Source: SVFI01 sp045643145 (lineage in GTDB: Bacteria; Bacillota; Clostridia; Lachnospirales; Lachnospiraceae). From it: DNA of 64,000 nucleotides. The notes under the pieces are model-generated. The model made no database searches. It was given only the letters and a program-made list of their open reading frames with translations, and was not told the origin of the DNA. The stretch spans positions 1 through 64,000 of the forward strand of contig JAZUKG010000203.1 of NCBI GenBank assembly GCA_045643145.1, written 5' to 3'. This document shows, in pieces, positions 32,370 to 42,376 of the stretch. Position 1 is the first letter of the stretch. Every line of letters starts with the position of its first letter. Position numbers and translations under genes: made by a program.

Positions 32370-35300
32370 TCACAGCAAATGAGTAGTGTCCAGCGCAAAG
32401 GAATAGATCACCTTCTCACTAACCTCTTTTCCGGTAATACGACTGCAGGCTTCTTTGTAGAACTCAAGCTGTGAATGGTATCTGTCCTCTAATTCCTGAA
32501 TCTCCTTTACACGGTCTGTCTTGTAATCAAGAATAATGAGTTTTCCGTCTTCTTCAAAGAATACATCTATGATTCCCTGAATCAAAACAGTCTCATTCTC
32601 AGGGAAATCCTCATTTAAGCGATTAGCTGCTACTGACAGTACAAAAGGCTGTTCCTCGTATAAAAGATTTGCCCTGGCCGCTTTCATCATGCGATGCGCT
32701 ATGTCGGAATACAGGAAAGTTTCAATCTTTGGCATAATAATGAGATCGGCATATTCCTCTGTCAATCTGTACTCACTCACAAAGCTGTTTTTGTCTTCGT
32801 CAAGCTCCTTTAAAAGCTTTTCTGACATCTCATTCTTTTCCTCTTTGGAAGCGTTCCCGGCGTCAAAATCACCTAATATATCTGCATACTTTACAAAATC
32901 CAAAAGCTCCAGGAATCTATGCATAGCGCTACCTCTGGCCGCACCCTTTGCCTCTTCTTTTTCTTTCATCATGAATTTAGGGAGTGTATGCTCTACCTCT
33001 ATATCAGTATCAAAAATCGGATGTACTTCTTCCTCTTCCATCGTCTGTTTCTTTATTTCAGATACACTGGTTTTCGTGTAAAGACCCTTCAAATTCTGAT
33101 GCGGATATTCAAAGCTCATTTGCTCCTTCATTTGCTTCAAAAGCTCTTTCGCTTCTTTGCTGCTGTATGTATCCCAGTCACCGGTCATTTCCAGATACTG
33201 CCTGGTTCTGGACATAAAGGAAATCTCTTCCTTTATCTCTTCTTCTCCCAGTTCAGACAGAGAAACCATATTGCATTTCAAATGTACAGAATTGCTCGCA
33301 CAGGCAATCAGCAGATAATCCAAAAAATTCTTGGCATCGGACAAGTATTTGATAGGTATGCACGGATTGGATTCTAATATGAGTCTGTATTTATCGAGCA
33401 GTTCTTCTACCTTAGCAGATACCCCTGTCATAATCAGTTTTTCTCTGGCTCTGGTCATAGCTACATAGAGAACTCGGATTTCCTCTCCATGCTGTTCTAT
33501 ATCGATTTTATTAGCCACCGCTAATTTCTTTACCGTAGTCCCACTGACACGTTTTTTCAAATCTACATAAACAGGCGCAATTCCCAAATCAGAATCTATC
33601 AAAACAGAGCCGCTTTTATCCTGTTTATTAAAATCCTTGTCCAGTGCTGCTACGATACAGATTGGGAATTCCAAACCTTTACTTTTATGAATCGTCATAA
33701 TACGCACCGCATCCATGGCGTCTGAAATAACTCCGGCCTGTCCTTCATCAATCTCATACTTTTTGAGCTGGTCCATGTAGCGGATAAACTGAAACAGCCC
33801 CTGCAAAGAGGTCTTCTCAAAATCAATCGTCTTGGTCAAAAACATTTCTACATTGGCTCTTCTTTGCTGTCCCAAAGGAAGCGACAGTACATATTCAATA
33901 TAATGATAGTCCTGTAAAATCGTTGTGACCAGCTGTGTCATATTACAATGAATCGAAAGTTCTCTGTAGCTGTTTAAACGATTCAAAAACTCCGTAATCT
34001 TGGGATGGCATTTGTCCATCTCTTTGGCCTGAATTAAGAGCATCCCTTCATACAGATTCTTCTTTTCCGATTTTATTTTGATTTCAGCCAGCAGTTCATT
34101 GCTAAACTCTGCAAATACAGAAGTTAGTACAGAACAAAGTGCTATTTCATCATATGGGTTATTTATGATACGAAGATAATCCATAATCAGGCTGATTTCA
34201 TTTGAAGCAAAATACCCCTCTTTGGATTCCACGCAAGCCGGAATTCCATTTTCTAACAGGGTATTTTTATAGGTGCTGATAATCTTATCACCGCCTCGAA
34301 CTAAAATCACAATATCACGATAAGAAGCCTTTCTGACCACCTTGTTTTTCACATCGGTTACCGGGAACTTTCCTACCAGTTCACGTATCTTTGATACGAG
34401 AAATCTCGCTTCATTTTCTCTGTTCAAATCTGCCTTTCTGCCTTCTGCCTCGATGCAGTAAAGTTCAGCCTGGTATCTGCCCGGTTCATTTTCTTTCTCT
34501 TTAAAATACGGATCTATGTCATATTCAGATGTCCAATCATACTCCGCTCCTAAATAAAGAGAGGCATCCTCATCATACGTAATATTTCCGACTTCTTTTT
34601 TCATTACACTGTCAAAAACTGTGTTGCAGGCAGAAAGAACTTCCTGACGACTTCTGAAGTTCTTTTTCAGACTAATCAATACGTTATCCGTATCCTCTGA
34701 CTGATAGGTATCATATTTATCCATAAAAAGCTCCGGTCTGGCCAGACGGAATTTATAGATACTCTGCTTCATATCACCTACCATGAAGCGGTTGTGATTT
34801 CCCTTTGACTGTTTTGCAACAGCTGTCAGAATTGTTTCCTGCACCATATTGGAATCCTGATATTCATCAATCATAACTTCATCAAAGAACTCCTGATATT
34901 CCAGTGCCGTCTGAGTATATGCCCCATCTTTATATAATATTTCCAGAGCCTTTAGCTCCACATCTGCAAAGTCCAATATATTCTGTTCTTTTTTCTTTTC
35001 ATCCAAGGTCTCATAGAAAAGCTCTGCCATTTCAAGGAGTGTCAGACATCTTCTGTCTGCCATGAATAATAAATCCAGCATCTCATCAAAGGACCTGGTT
35101 ACATATTCATCCTTGATTTTATTAAGAGAAGCCTTGTACTCATCTCGTAGTGCCTTGGCCGCATCCTTTAGGTCCGGATCAATCTTGGGATCTTTCTTGG
35201 TACTCAGTCTGCCAAAGCTAAGTCCGTCTGCAGCTTCCTTTAGCTTTTGATAACGTGTTTTAAAATCCTCACTGTCAAAGGCTTTCAAAAGAGCCTTAGC

Positions 35301-36089
35301 CATATCCAGCTCATTTTGAAACATCTCTGTATATATAAACGGTCCATTTGGATCCAGACTGATTTTAAGCGCTGTCTGAATCAGCTTGGCACTGTCTTCT
35401 ATCAGGCTTCTAAGGCTGGTCCAGTAAAACTCATACCATTTACTTTTTACGGTTTCTTCGAGTCCTCCGCTCAGCTGCTCTTTACACTCTGCTAACCACT
35501 GCATCGGTGCTTCATGCGAGCGACTGGCCTTATATAATCCCAGAATCAGCTTGTGAATCGGTTCATCCTTTCCTACCGGAGAAAAGCTGTCCATAAATTC
35601 ATCAAAAGCTGTCTTCTTCGGATCTTCATCCGAAAGCTCCTCCATTTTCATGCAAAAGCTTTCCAGAACCTCCTTTACCGTTTCTGCTTCTAACAGACCG
35701 ATTTCTCCGTTATCTGCCATTCGAAAACCCGGATCCAATCCAATTTCATGGAAGTGATTACGGACCAGATAATTACAAAAACTATCGATGGTGGTAATCA
35801 TGGCATGATGAATCAAAGCATCCTGCCTTTGAAGATTTTCATCCAGCGGATTTTCTTTCAGCTTTTTCAGAATCGCTTCATGAATTCTCTGTCTCATTTC
35901 CGCAGCGGCTGCCTTGGTAAAAGTAACGATTAAGATTCTGTCGATATCTGCAGGATTTTCACTATCACATATTTTAGAGATAATACGCTCTACCAGAACT
36001 GCTGTTTTTCCGCTACCGGCTGCAGCAGAAACCAGGATATCCTTTTTTCTTTCATTAACGACCTTTTTCTGATCAATCGTTAAGACCAT
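32370..36089 (-). CDS. addA: ATP-dependent helicase/nuclease subunit A
   Basis: UvrD-type helicase and RecB-family nuclease of 1239 residues that processes double-strand breaks with AddB. The N-terminus carries Walker A SAAAGSGKTAVLVERI, later motifs include MIDEYQDSN, TIHKSKGLEFP and VLYVAMTRAREKL. The C-terminal nuclease core reads GIIDVFFEEDGKLIILDYKTDR. The start at 36089 follows GGGAGGCGATTAAGA and overlaps addB by 17 bp, implying coupled synthesis. Length is normal for AddA in Firmicutes. Confidence 0.96.
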   Translation of the reverse strand: MVLTIDQKKVVNERKKDILVSAAAGSGKTAVLVERIISKICDSENPADIDRILIVTFTKAAAAEMRQRIHEAILKKLKENPLDENLQRQDALIHHAMITTIDSFCNYLVRNHFHEIGLDPGFRMADNGEIGLLEAETVKEVLESFCMKMEELSDEDPKKTAFDEFMDSFSPVGKDEPIHKLILGLYKASRSHEAPMQWLAECKEQLSGGLEETVKSKWYEFYWTSLRSLIEDSAKLIQTALKISLDPNGPFIYTEMFQNELDMAKALLKAFDSEDFKTRYQKLKEAADGLSFGRLSTKKDPKIDPDLKDAAKALRDEYKASLNKIKDEYVTRSFDEMLDLLFMADRRCLTLLEMAELFYETLDEKKKEQNILDFADVELKALEILYKDGAYTQTALEYQEFFDEVMIDEYQDSNMVQETILTAVAKQSKGNHNRFMVGDMKQSIYKFRLARPELFMDKYDTYQSEDTDNVLISLKKNFRSRQEVLSACNTVFDSVMKKEVGNITYDEDASLYLGAEYDWTSEYDIDPYFKEKENEPGRYQAELYCIEAEGRKADLNRENEARFLVSKIRELVGKFPVTDVKNKVVRKASYRDIVILVRGGDKIISTYKNTLLENGIPACVESKEGYFASNEISLIMDYLRIINNPYDEIALCSVLTSVFAEFSNELLAEIKIKSEKKNLYEGMLLIQAKEMDKCHPKITEFLNRLNSYRELSIHCNMTQLVTTILQDYHYIEYVLSLPLGQQRRANVEMFLTKTIDFEKTSLQGLFQFIRYMDQLKKYEIDEGQAGVISDAMDAVRIMTIHKSKGLEFPICIVAALDKDFNKQDKSGSVLIDSDLGIAPVYVDLKKRVSGTTVKKLAVANKIDIEQHGEEIRVLYVAMTRAREKLIMTGVSAKVEELLDKYRLILESNPCIPIKYLSDAKNFLDYLLIACASNSVHLKCNMVSLSELGEEEIKEEISFMSRTRQYLEMTGDWDTYSSKEAKELLKQMKEQMSFEYPHQNLKGLYTKTSVSEIKKQTMEEEEVHPIFDTDIEVEHTLPKFMMKEKEEAKGAARGSAMHRFLELLDFVKYADILGDFDAGNASKEEKNEMSEKLLKELDEDKNSFVSEYRLTEEYADLIIMPKIETFLYSDIAHRMMKAARANLLYEEQPFVLSVAANRLNEDFPENETVLIQGIIDVFFEEDGKLIILDYKTDRVKEIQELEDRYHSQLEFYKEACSRITGKEVSEKVIYSFALDTTHLL

Positions 36090-39000
36090 TCTTAATCGCC
36101 TCCCTTGCATCCTCCGATTTCATCTTTGGAAGTTTTTTTACTTCATATCCTTCTATACCCGGATCATATTTACATACCGATTTATAATGACAAAAACTAC
36201 AGCTGTCCGTTTCGCTGCTGCCAACCTGTACCGGATTGACTGCGATTTTTCCGTCCATAATTTCGTCAACCAGATCCTTGGCTTTCTTTTGCGCATATCG
36301 GATGATATTATCCATATCCTGCGGTTCTACTACCTGAGAGTTTGCATCAAAATTTCCCGCCTTGAGTCTCTTCAGACGAATGACTTCACTTTCAATTTCA
36401 AAGTCCTCATCAATTCCGTCTATTACTTCAGGAATATTCACCGTCAGGCCCTTCATTCTCATTTCCTTGACAATGGTATCCTCAGGATCTGACTTTGCAT
36501 CCTTTTCCTTTACAATCGGATTGTTCAGATGATAATACAGCATGGAAGCCGGAATCACCTTTACATCTCCTTCCTCCTTCTGAAGCTTGTCCTGTATCGC
36601 TTTTAAATACAACGGAAGCTGCAGTGAAAGACCATAGTAAAGTTCATTTTCATCAAATCCATGTTCTGAGGATTTGTAATCGACTACCATGACATACAGC
36701 TTATCCTCGATTGGCAATAAATCTACTCTGTCAATGACACCTGTCATGGTAAACTCATCTTCAATACGAAAATGATGCTCGTAATAGGTCGGTGCAAACT
36801 TTCCCTTTCTCTGCTGTTTTTGTATGGTCAACAGACTTCTGAAAAGCACCTTCTCTATCTGCTTTAAGTGATACACATTTCTGGCCAGATCATAGAAAAT
36901 CACATTGCCATAATCCTGAGATATCACATCTACTGTTTCCGAAATATATTGTCTGATTTCTGCCTCAGACAATTCTGTCAGCTTCTTTTTCTCTTCTCGA
37001 AGTTTTAAAAAGATTCGCTCCAAAGCACTGTGATATACATTACCAAAATCAAGATTTGATATTTCATATTCCTTCATTGGCTGAATGCTCAGGCCATACA
37101 TAAGGAAATGCGCGTAAGCACACTTGGCAAAAGACTCTAATCGGCTGATACTGCCTTTTCCCTCAAACAGAGCCTTGGCCAAGTTTTTATCCAGTCTCTG
37201 CTCCTGATAAGTGGTTTTGGCTGCATTCACTATTTTTTGCCCTTGCGTATTTTCCTCATAGAGCTTTGATAAAGCTAAAAGCTGCTTTACATTTTCCTGT
37301 TCCTGCTGACTTCCGACAGGTACTTCCAGATTCATATAGCTTCTTAACAAATTGGCAAAGTCAAATAATCCGTCCTCGAGTCCGTCCATTCTCATCAAAG
37401 GATTCTGCTCATAAAATGATTCTTTACGCACAGAAAGTTTTGGGAACAATTCCTTGATATCCTGAATCAGATAAGAAGGCAAAATTGCTTTACCGCTTTC
37501 ATCTATCTGCGAATAACTGATATACAGATAATCCGACGGCTTGGTCATATTCTGATATAAATACAGTCTCTGCTGGAAAATAAGCTGCCTCTGAGTAGGC
37601 GCAAGTTCACGACCAATTGAAAGCAAATATTCCCTCTCAAGTTCTGACAAAAAGCCGCTACCGGATCCCTTTTTTGGAATCACTCCGTCATTGACACCCA
37701 TAAAAAGTAAAACCTTGATTCCTTCCAGTCTGCTTCTTTGAATATCACCGACTACTACCTGGTCAACAGTCTGAGGAATCGAGCCAATACGAATTTCCGA
37801 AATACCTGCTTTAAAGATTTCAATAAATTCGCCCAGGCTAACTTCCTCTTCACCCATCAGATCGTAAATCTGATCAAACAGGTCCATAATTGCAGGATAA
37901 ATCTTCTGATATTCCTTTGCTTTTGACATATCACCCTTTTCTTCAAATTCGGTGCTGCTTTTCTTTAGCTTAGCCTCCAGATTAGAAGTCATACAAAGTT
38001 CATAAAGGGCTGTAATATAATCTCTGGCAGTTTTCATTTTACCGAGTATCGGCTTGATCTCTTCCATAAATTTTTCACGAATAAGATTCATATCCTGAGG
38101 ATTCTCTCCTCTGACAAACATACGCTCATAGCTTTTTTTGCCGCGTATGCCCATTGACTTAACATAGACCTCCAGTCTGTCTGTTTCATCTCTGGTAATA
38201 TCCGAATATCCGCTTCGGAGAAAGCGGAATACTGTTTCATATGAAAAGTGTCCCTTGATCATTTCAAGTGCGGACACCAAATATTCTGTAAACGGATGAC
38301 CGGACACACCCATATTCTGATCCATAAAAAACGGAATACCAAATCTGGTAAATTCACGCTGAACCAAATGTCCGTAGCTTTCCAAATCACCGGTTACCAC
38401 TGCGATATCACTATAACAATAATTGCCTTCTTTTAAGTGCTTTTTAATTTCCAGACAAAGCTTTTGTACCTCATCTGCTTTATTCGCTGCTTCATAGATG
38501 CTGATTGCATGAACATCCTTTTCCCAGACTTTTCCCTGATAGCGAAAAAGGTTTTCTTCTAAAAATGCTAAATCTTCTTTATCCCGGTATCTGTATACCG
38601 GACGATTGGATAAGAATACCTCATCCTCGATTTCAATTTCTTCTTCATCTGCTATCTTCTTGATCGCATGATAGGTATTCCAGGTAAGCGAAAACAGTTT
38701 TTGCTGCTTGTCCGGCCCGAGGATATCATCCCTGTTATCTGCAGACAGTGTCACTACCAGATTGTCACATACCTTCATAAGTTCTCTGATAACCTGATAC
38801 TGAATCGGTGTAAATCCCGTAAAGCCGTCAAATACGATACAGGAATTCTTCAAACGCTTTGAGCGGGGAATCATTTCACATATTCCTGTTAAGGCCTCTT
38901 CTGTCGTAATATAATGCCCCTGCAAATATTCCTCATAGGATTCGAATAAAAGGCGTAAATCCTTTAACTTATAATAAAGACTTCCCTTCTTTTCACAGTC

Positions 39001-39432
39001 TGCAATCATCTCATCTAATTGTGACAGACCAATCCCATACTGATAGAACTCGCTGATCATGGACTTTACTTCATGCACATAGCTCGGTCTTTTCAGTTTG
39101 GACTTTAATACCTCTAATTCCTCCTCCTTTTTCAAGGCTACATTTCGAAGAATCAGATTCTTTCCGGTATCATCCAAAAAGATACGTTCCTGTGTGCCGA
39201 TCTCATCATTCATGCGATAAATCAGACGCGAAAAGCTCAGCACATCAATATTCATAATTCCGCCGTTTGGATGCATATTGCATAGTTTCTTTTGCGTAGA
39301 CATCGTAAACTGGTCAGGAACCATGATGATGAACTGTTTGTTAAAGTCAGCCATAGATTTCTGAATTACGTTCTGATACACTAATGTACTTTTTCCACTG
39401 CCGCTCGGGCCAAAAATGAATTGAAGTCCCAT
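36073..39432 (-). CDS. addB: ATP-dependent helicase/nuclease subunit B
   Basis: Partner of AddA, 1119 residues. The start reads MGLQFIFGPSGSGKST with the Walker A site near residues 8-16. The C-terminal nuclease core includes MTGVIDRVDLLP and VVDYKSSE. The cysteines in the ESFAKCAYAHF segment and in SCSFCHYKSVCKYD near the C-terminus match the 4Fe-4S ligands of AddB. The start at 39432 follows GCGGAGAGAAT; an in-frame ATG ten codons upstream overlaps the preceding terminator. It is first in the addBA operon. Confidence 0.95.
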   Translation of the reverse strand: MGLQFIFGPSGSGKSTLVYQNVIQKSMADFNKQFIIMVPDQFTMSTQKKLCNMHPNGGIMNIDVLSFSRLIYRMNDEIGTQERIFLDDTGKNLILRNVALKKEEELEVLKSKLKRPSYVHEVKSMISEFYQYGIGLSQLDEMIADCEKKGSLYYKLKDLRLLFESYEEYLQGHYITTEEALTGICEMIPRSKRLKNSCIVFDGFTGFTPIQYQVIRELMKVCDNLVVTLSADNRDDILGPDKQQKLFSLTWNTYHAIKKIADEEEIEIEDEVFLSNRPVYRYRDKEDLAFLEENLFRYQGKVWEKDVHAISIYEAANKADEVQKLCLEIKKHLKEGNYCYSDIAVVTGDLESYGHLVQREFTRFGIPFFMDQNMGVSGHPFTEYLVSALEMIKGHFSYETVFRFLRSGYSDITRDETDRLEVYVKSMGIRGKKSYERMFVRGENPQDMNLIREKFMEEIKPILGKMKTARDYITALYELCMTSNLEAKLKKSSTEFEEKGDMSKAKEYQKIYPAIMDLFDQIYDLMGEEEVSLGEFIEIFKAGISEIRIGSIPQTVDQVVVGDIQRSRLEGIKVLLFMGVNDGVIPKKGSGSGFLSELEREYLLSIGRELAPTQRQLIFQQRLYLYQNMTKPSDYLYISYSQIDESGKAILPSYLIQDIKELFPKLSVRKESFYEQNPLMRMDGLEDGLFDFANLLRSYMNLEVPVGSQQEQENVKQLLALSKLYEENTQGQKIVNAAKTTYQEQRLDKNLAKALFEGKGSISRLESFAKCAYAHFLMYGLSIQPMKEYEISNLDFGNVYHSALERIFLKLREEKKKLTELSEAEIRQYISETVDVISQDYGNVIFYDLARNVYHLKQIEKVLFRSLLTIQKQQRKGKFAPTYYEHHFRIEDEFTMTGVIDRVDLLPIEDKLYVMVVDYKSSEHGFDENELYYGLSLQLPLYLKAIQDKLQKEEGDVKVIPASMLYYHLNNPIVKEKDAKSDPEDTIVKEMRMKGLTVNIPEVIDGIDEDFEIESEVIRLKRLKAGNFDANSQVVEPQDMDNIIRYAQKKAKDLVDEIMDGKIAVNPVQVGSSETDSCSFCHYKSVCKYDPGIEGYEVKKLPKMKSEDAREAIKNGLND

Positions 39433-39450
39433 ATTCTCTCCGCTTAAAAC

Positions 39451-39476
39451 AAAAAGTTGCACTACTGCAACTTTTT
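39451..39476 (-). terminator. Terminator between the NUDIX gene and addB
   Basis: AAAAAGTTGCA-CTAC-TGCAACTTTTT, a perfect 11-bp stem with a T run at the end on both strands. It lies 25 bp after the NUDIX stop and 19 bp before addB. Confidence 0.85.
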
Positions 39477-39500
39477 GATGTCATTTCTTATATGATTGAT

Positions 39501-40001
39501 TTATTCAAATACCTTTTTGATGCTGTCATAGTGAAGGAAGATTCCTTCCTTTGCCAAAGCCTCAATCTCTTCCTTTGTTGCCAGCTTGCAGCCCAGGCAT
39601 TCTGCCTCCTGCACCTTTACATCATCCAGTGTAAAGTCACCGACAAATCGATAGATATCAACGAAATAGTTGTCTCCTTCACCCGGATTTTCTCTGTGGT
39701 AGGTGAACTGATATCCTCCGTCCCAGCCGGTTACATCCAGACCGGTTTCTTCCAGGACCTCTCTTTTAACGGCGTCAATGGAATCCTCTCCTGCCATTGC
39801 TGCGCCGCCGGAAACTTCCCACCAGCCGGGAGCCCATGCCTTGGTCATCACTCTCTGTGTGATCAGGAATTTACCATCCTTTGTCATCACTACGCCCAGT
39901 ACGGTTAAATGATATTCATCATCCTTGAGGGTGAAATCATTTCTTTTCATCACTCTTCCGGTTCTGTTTTTGTCCTTGTCATAAATATCCCAAAGTTCCA
40001 T
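39501..40001 (-). CDS. NUDIX hydrolase
   Basis: Cytoplasmic pyrophosphohydrolase of 166 residues. The Nudix box GGAAMAGEDSIDAVKREVLEETGLD matches GX5EX7REUXEEXGU. The opening ELWDIYDKDKNRTGRVMKR resembles the isopentenyl-diphosphate isomerase-like Nudix branch often annotated as a generic NUDIX protein. The start at 40001 follows AGGAGAAAAAA. It lies 22 bp after the permease gene and probably shares its transcript; the link between the two functions is not evident. Substrate unknown. Confidence 0.9.
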   Translation of the reverse strand: MELWDIYDKDKNRTGRVMKRNDFTLKDDEYHLTVLGVVMTKDGKFLITQRVMTKAWAPGWWEVSGGAAMAGEDSIDAVKREVLEETGLDVTGWDGGYQFTYHRENPGEGDNYFVDIYRFVGDFTLDDVKVQEAECLGCKLATKEEIEALAKEGIFLHYDSIKKVFE

Positions 40002-40023
40002 TTTTTTCTCCTAAGTTCAAATA

Positions 40024-41397
40024 TTATTTCCCCGGTTTCATATCAATTCCGCGAGATGAATCTGCATTCGAATCGCTGCCAAACTCATAATCCTTGCCAG
40101 GTAAGATTGCATTTAATAATACACCGGCAATCGCTGCAATTGCAAGAGCCGTTAATGTGATGGAAGTTCCTCCAACATTAAATGTAAGTCCGTTTGAAAA
40201 ACCAAGACCGCAAACGAGAATAACTGCTGCGATAATAAGGTTTCTGGATTTTGTAAAATCAACATGATTTTCTACGATGTTACGAACACCGATTGCTGAA
40301 ATCATTCCGTAAAGCATAAAGCTGACTCCTCCAATGATAGAAGAAGGAAGTGAACTAATCACACCTGCTACCTTTGGGAAGAAGCTGAGTACCAATGCAA
40401 ATACTGCTGCCAGACGAATGACTCTCGGATCATAAACCTTGGAAAGCTCCAATACACCGGTATTTTCACCATAGGTTGTATTTGCAGGACCACCAAAGAG
40501 TGCTGATACACTGGTTGCCAGACCATCACCGATTAAGGTTCTGTGAAGCCCCGGATCCTCAATAAAGTTTTCACCAACGGTAGCTGAAATAGCTGACATA
40601 TCTCCGATATGCTCCATCATAGTTGCAATCGCAATCGGAGCCATAACCAGGATTGCTGTAATGTTGAATTTACAAAGTATAAAATCCGGTGCTCCTAAAA
40701 AAGCTGCCTGACCGGCCGCAGTAAAATCCAGGATTGCACTACCATCCGGATTGCTAAATCCTGCAAAGTGCATAATAAGTGCTGCTGCATAGGAAATCAC
40801 TACGCCCAGAAGAATCGGAATAATACGAAACATTCCTTTTCCCCAAATATTGAAAATAATAATGGTTCCCAGCGCAATAAAAGCAAGAAGCCAGTTTGTA
40901 GAAGCATTGCTTACAGCAGAAGGAGCCAGTGATAAACCGATACAGATAATAATCGGACCGGTTACTGCAGGTGGTAAAAATCTCATAACTCGTCCCACGC
41001 CAACCAGCTTGATAATCAGCGCTAATACTAAATAAAGAAGCCCCGCTACTACGATACCGCCGCATGCATACGGAAGTTTTTCTCCCATAGTCATATCTGC
41101 GAAAATACCGCTATCCAGACTCGCTACCGTTGCAAATCCTCCCAGGAAAGCAAAAGAAGAACCTAAAAATGCAGGCACTTTAAATTTTGAACAAAGATGG
41201 AAAAACAGAGTACCGATTCCGGCAAAGAATAATGTAACCTGAACCGATAAGCCTTCTCCCTCAAAATAAGTATTTACTAAAATCGGAACTAAAATTGTCG
41301 CGCCGAACATAGCAAACATATGCTGAAGTCCGAGCAAAAGCATCTTGGGAATACCCAGTTCCCTGGCATCACGAATGCACCCTTTTTCTGTGTCCAT
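40024..41397 (-). CDS. Uracil/xanthine permease (nucleobase-cation symporter 2 family)
   Basis: Membrane transporter of 457 residues with about 12-14 hydrophobic segments, of the UraA/PyrP-XanP family that imports nucleobases with protons. Family motifs include GLQHMFAMFGATILVP near the start, the half-helix segments around FSLAPSAV-like and PLAIATMMEHIGD, and the FGGPANTTYGENTGVLELSKVYDP signature. The EHIGD and NTTYGEN features fit uracil permease better than xanthine permease, but this is an inference. Start at 41397 follows AAAAGGAGGATTTT. A GTGTCA/TGACAC inverted repeat (41413-41426) lies at the start of the leader. Confidence 0.88.
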   Translation of the reverse strand: MDTEKGCIRDARELGIPKMLLLGLQHMFAMFGATILVPILVNTYFEGEGLSVQVTLFFAGIGTLFFHLCSKFKVPAFLGSSFAFLGGFATVASLDSGIFADMTMGEKLPYACGGIVVAGLLYLVLALIIKLVGVGRVMRFLPPAVTGPIIICIGLSLAPSAVSNASTNWLLAFIALGTIIIFNIWGKGMFRIIPILLGVVISYAAALIMHFAGFSNPDGSAILDFTAAGQAAFLGAPDFILCKFNITAILVMAPIAIATMMEHIGDMSAISATVGENFIEDPGLHRTLIGDGLATSVSALFGGPANTTYGENTGVLELSKVYDPRVIRLAAVFALVLSFFPKVAGVISSLPSSIIGGVSFMLYGMISAIGVRNIVENHVDFTKSRNLIIAAVILVCGLGFSNGLTFNVGGTSITLTALAIAAIAGVLLNAILPGKDYEFGSDSNADSSRGIDMKPGK

Positions 41398-41412
41398 AAA
41401 ATCCTCCTTTTC

Positions 41413-41426
41413 GTGTCAGATGACAC
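41413..41426. repeat. Inverted repeat before the permease gene
   Basis: GTGTCA-GA-TGACAC lies a few bases upstream of the ribosome binding site of the permease gene, between it and an extended -10 promoter. It is a candidate operator or leader hairpin. Confidence 0.5.
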
Positions 41427-41452
41427 TTTTGTAATTTACTTTACCATCAAAT

Positions 41453-41461
41453 ATTCTATCA
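41453..41461 (-). promoter_or_regulatory. Extended -10 promoter of the permease operon
   Basis: Minus-strand TG-A-TAGAAT, about 55 bp before the start codon, with no clear -35. Confidence 0.5.
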
Positions 41462-41490
41462 TACCCACTATGCTTTTGCATCTTTTTTTC

Positions 41491-41541
41491 TTGCTTTTCT
41501 CGATAGAAAAAGCTACACTAATTTTGATGGAATCATCAAAA
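41491..41541 (+). promoter_or_regulatory. Promoter and leader hairpin of the DUF6062-like gene
   Basis: Plus-strand -35 TTGCTT (41491-41496), 17-bp spacer, -10 TACACT (41514-41519). Immediately downstream a perfect 8-bp hairpin TTTTGATG-GAAT-CATCAAAA (41522-41541) would lie at or near the 5' end of the message. Confidence 0.55.
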
Positions 41542-41571
41542 CAAAAATGATAATAATGGGAAGGATAAGAC

Positions 41572-42333
41572 ATGAAAGAAACCTTATATACAATTCCGTT
41601 AACCGATGCTTTTAATGCACAGGATGAATGTCCTTTCTGCTTTGTAGAAAGAGATGTCGAAAGAGATATTTTAGATTTGGTACTGGGTTCAAGCGCTTCT
41701 TATATGGAAAGTGATATGCGAGAAGTCACTGACAAGGCAGGCTTTTGCCGTGCTCATTTTAAAAAGATGTTTGATTACGGAAATGCATTGGGAAATGCAT
41801 GGATTTTAAAGACACATTACATTCAGATGCAGACAGAATTTGCTCAGCAGATGAAGATGTTTGCTCCGGGGAAAGTATCCCTTATGAACAAAATCAAAAA
41901 AGCGGATTCTACTGATAACACCCTCAGCAACTGGGTAAAGGAAAAAGAAGAATCCTGCTATATCTGCAATCAGTTTGCAAAGACCTATGACAGATATTTG
42001 GATACCTTTTTCTTTATGTATAAAAAAGATGGAGAAATGCAAAAAATGATGGAAAACTCAAAGGGCTTTTGCCTCCATCATTTTGGAGATATTGTTCGCC
42101 GTGCTGATTTAGAACTGAACGAAAAACAAAAAGAAGCTTTCTATCCGTTTGTTATGAATCAGATGAAAGAAAACCTGGCCAGACTGGGCGAGGATGTCGC
42201 ATGGCTGGTAGAAAAATATGATTACCGCAACAAGGACGCTGACTGGAAAAACTCCAAGGATGCTGTTCAAAGAGGTATGCAGAAATTAAGAGGTGGCTAT
42301 CCAAGTGATCCGCCATATCAGCAGTCTAAGTAA
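41572..42333 (+). CDS. DUF6062-like protein with four cysteine motifs
   Basis: Cytoplasmic-looking protein of 253 residues, largely helical, without membrane segments. It has two copies of a paired motif: CPFCFVERDVE (about 20) then GFCRAHF (about 62), and CYICNQF (about 128) then GFCLHHF (about 168). The CxxC plus CxxH pattern suggests a duplicated zinc or iron site. The start at 41572 follows GGAAGGATAAGAC. It is divergent from the permease operon and convergent with the TetR gene. I match it to DUF6062 by memory of the pattern; function is unknown. Confidence 0.75.
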   Translation: MKETLYTIPLTDAFNAQDECPFCFVERDVERDILDLVLGSSASYMESDMREVTDKAGFCRAHFKKMFDYGNALGNAWILKTHYIQMQTEFAQQMKMFAPGKVSLMNKIKKADSTDNTLSNWVKEKEESCYICNQFAKTYDRYLDTFFFMYKKDGEMQKMMENSKGFCLHHFGDIVRRADLELNEKQKEAFYPFVMNQMKENLARLGEDVAWLVEKYDYRNKDADWKNSKDAVQRGMQKLRGGYPSDPPYQQSK

Positions 42334-42376
42334 TAGTGGCTATCTTCATATTTTTTATATATTATTATTTTTTATT

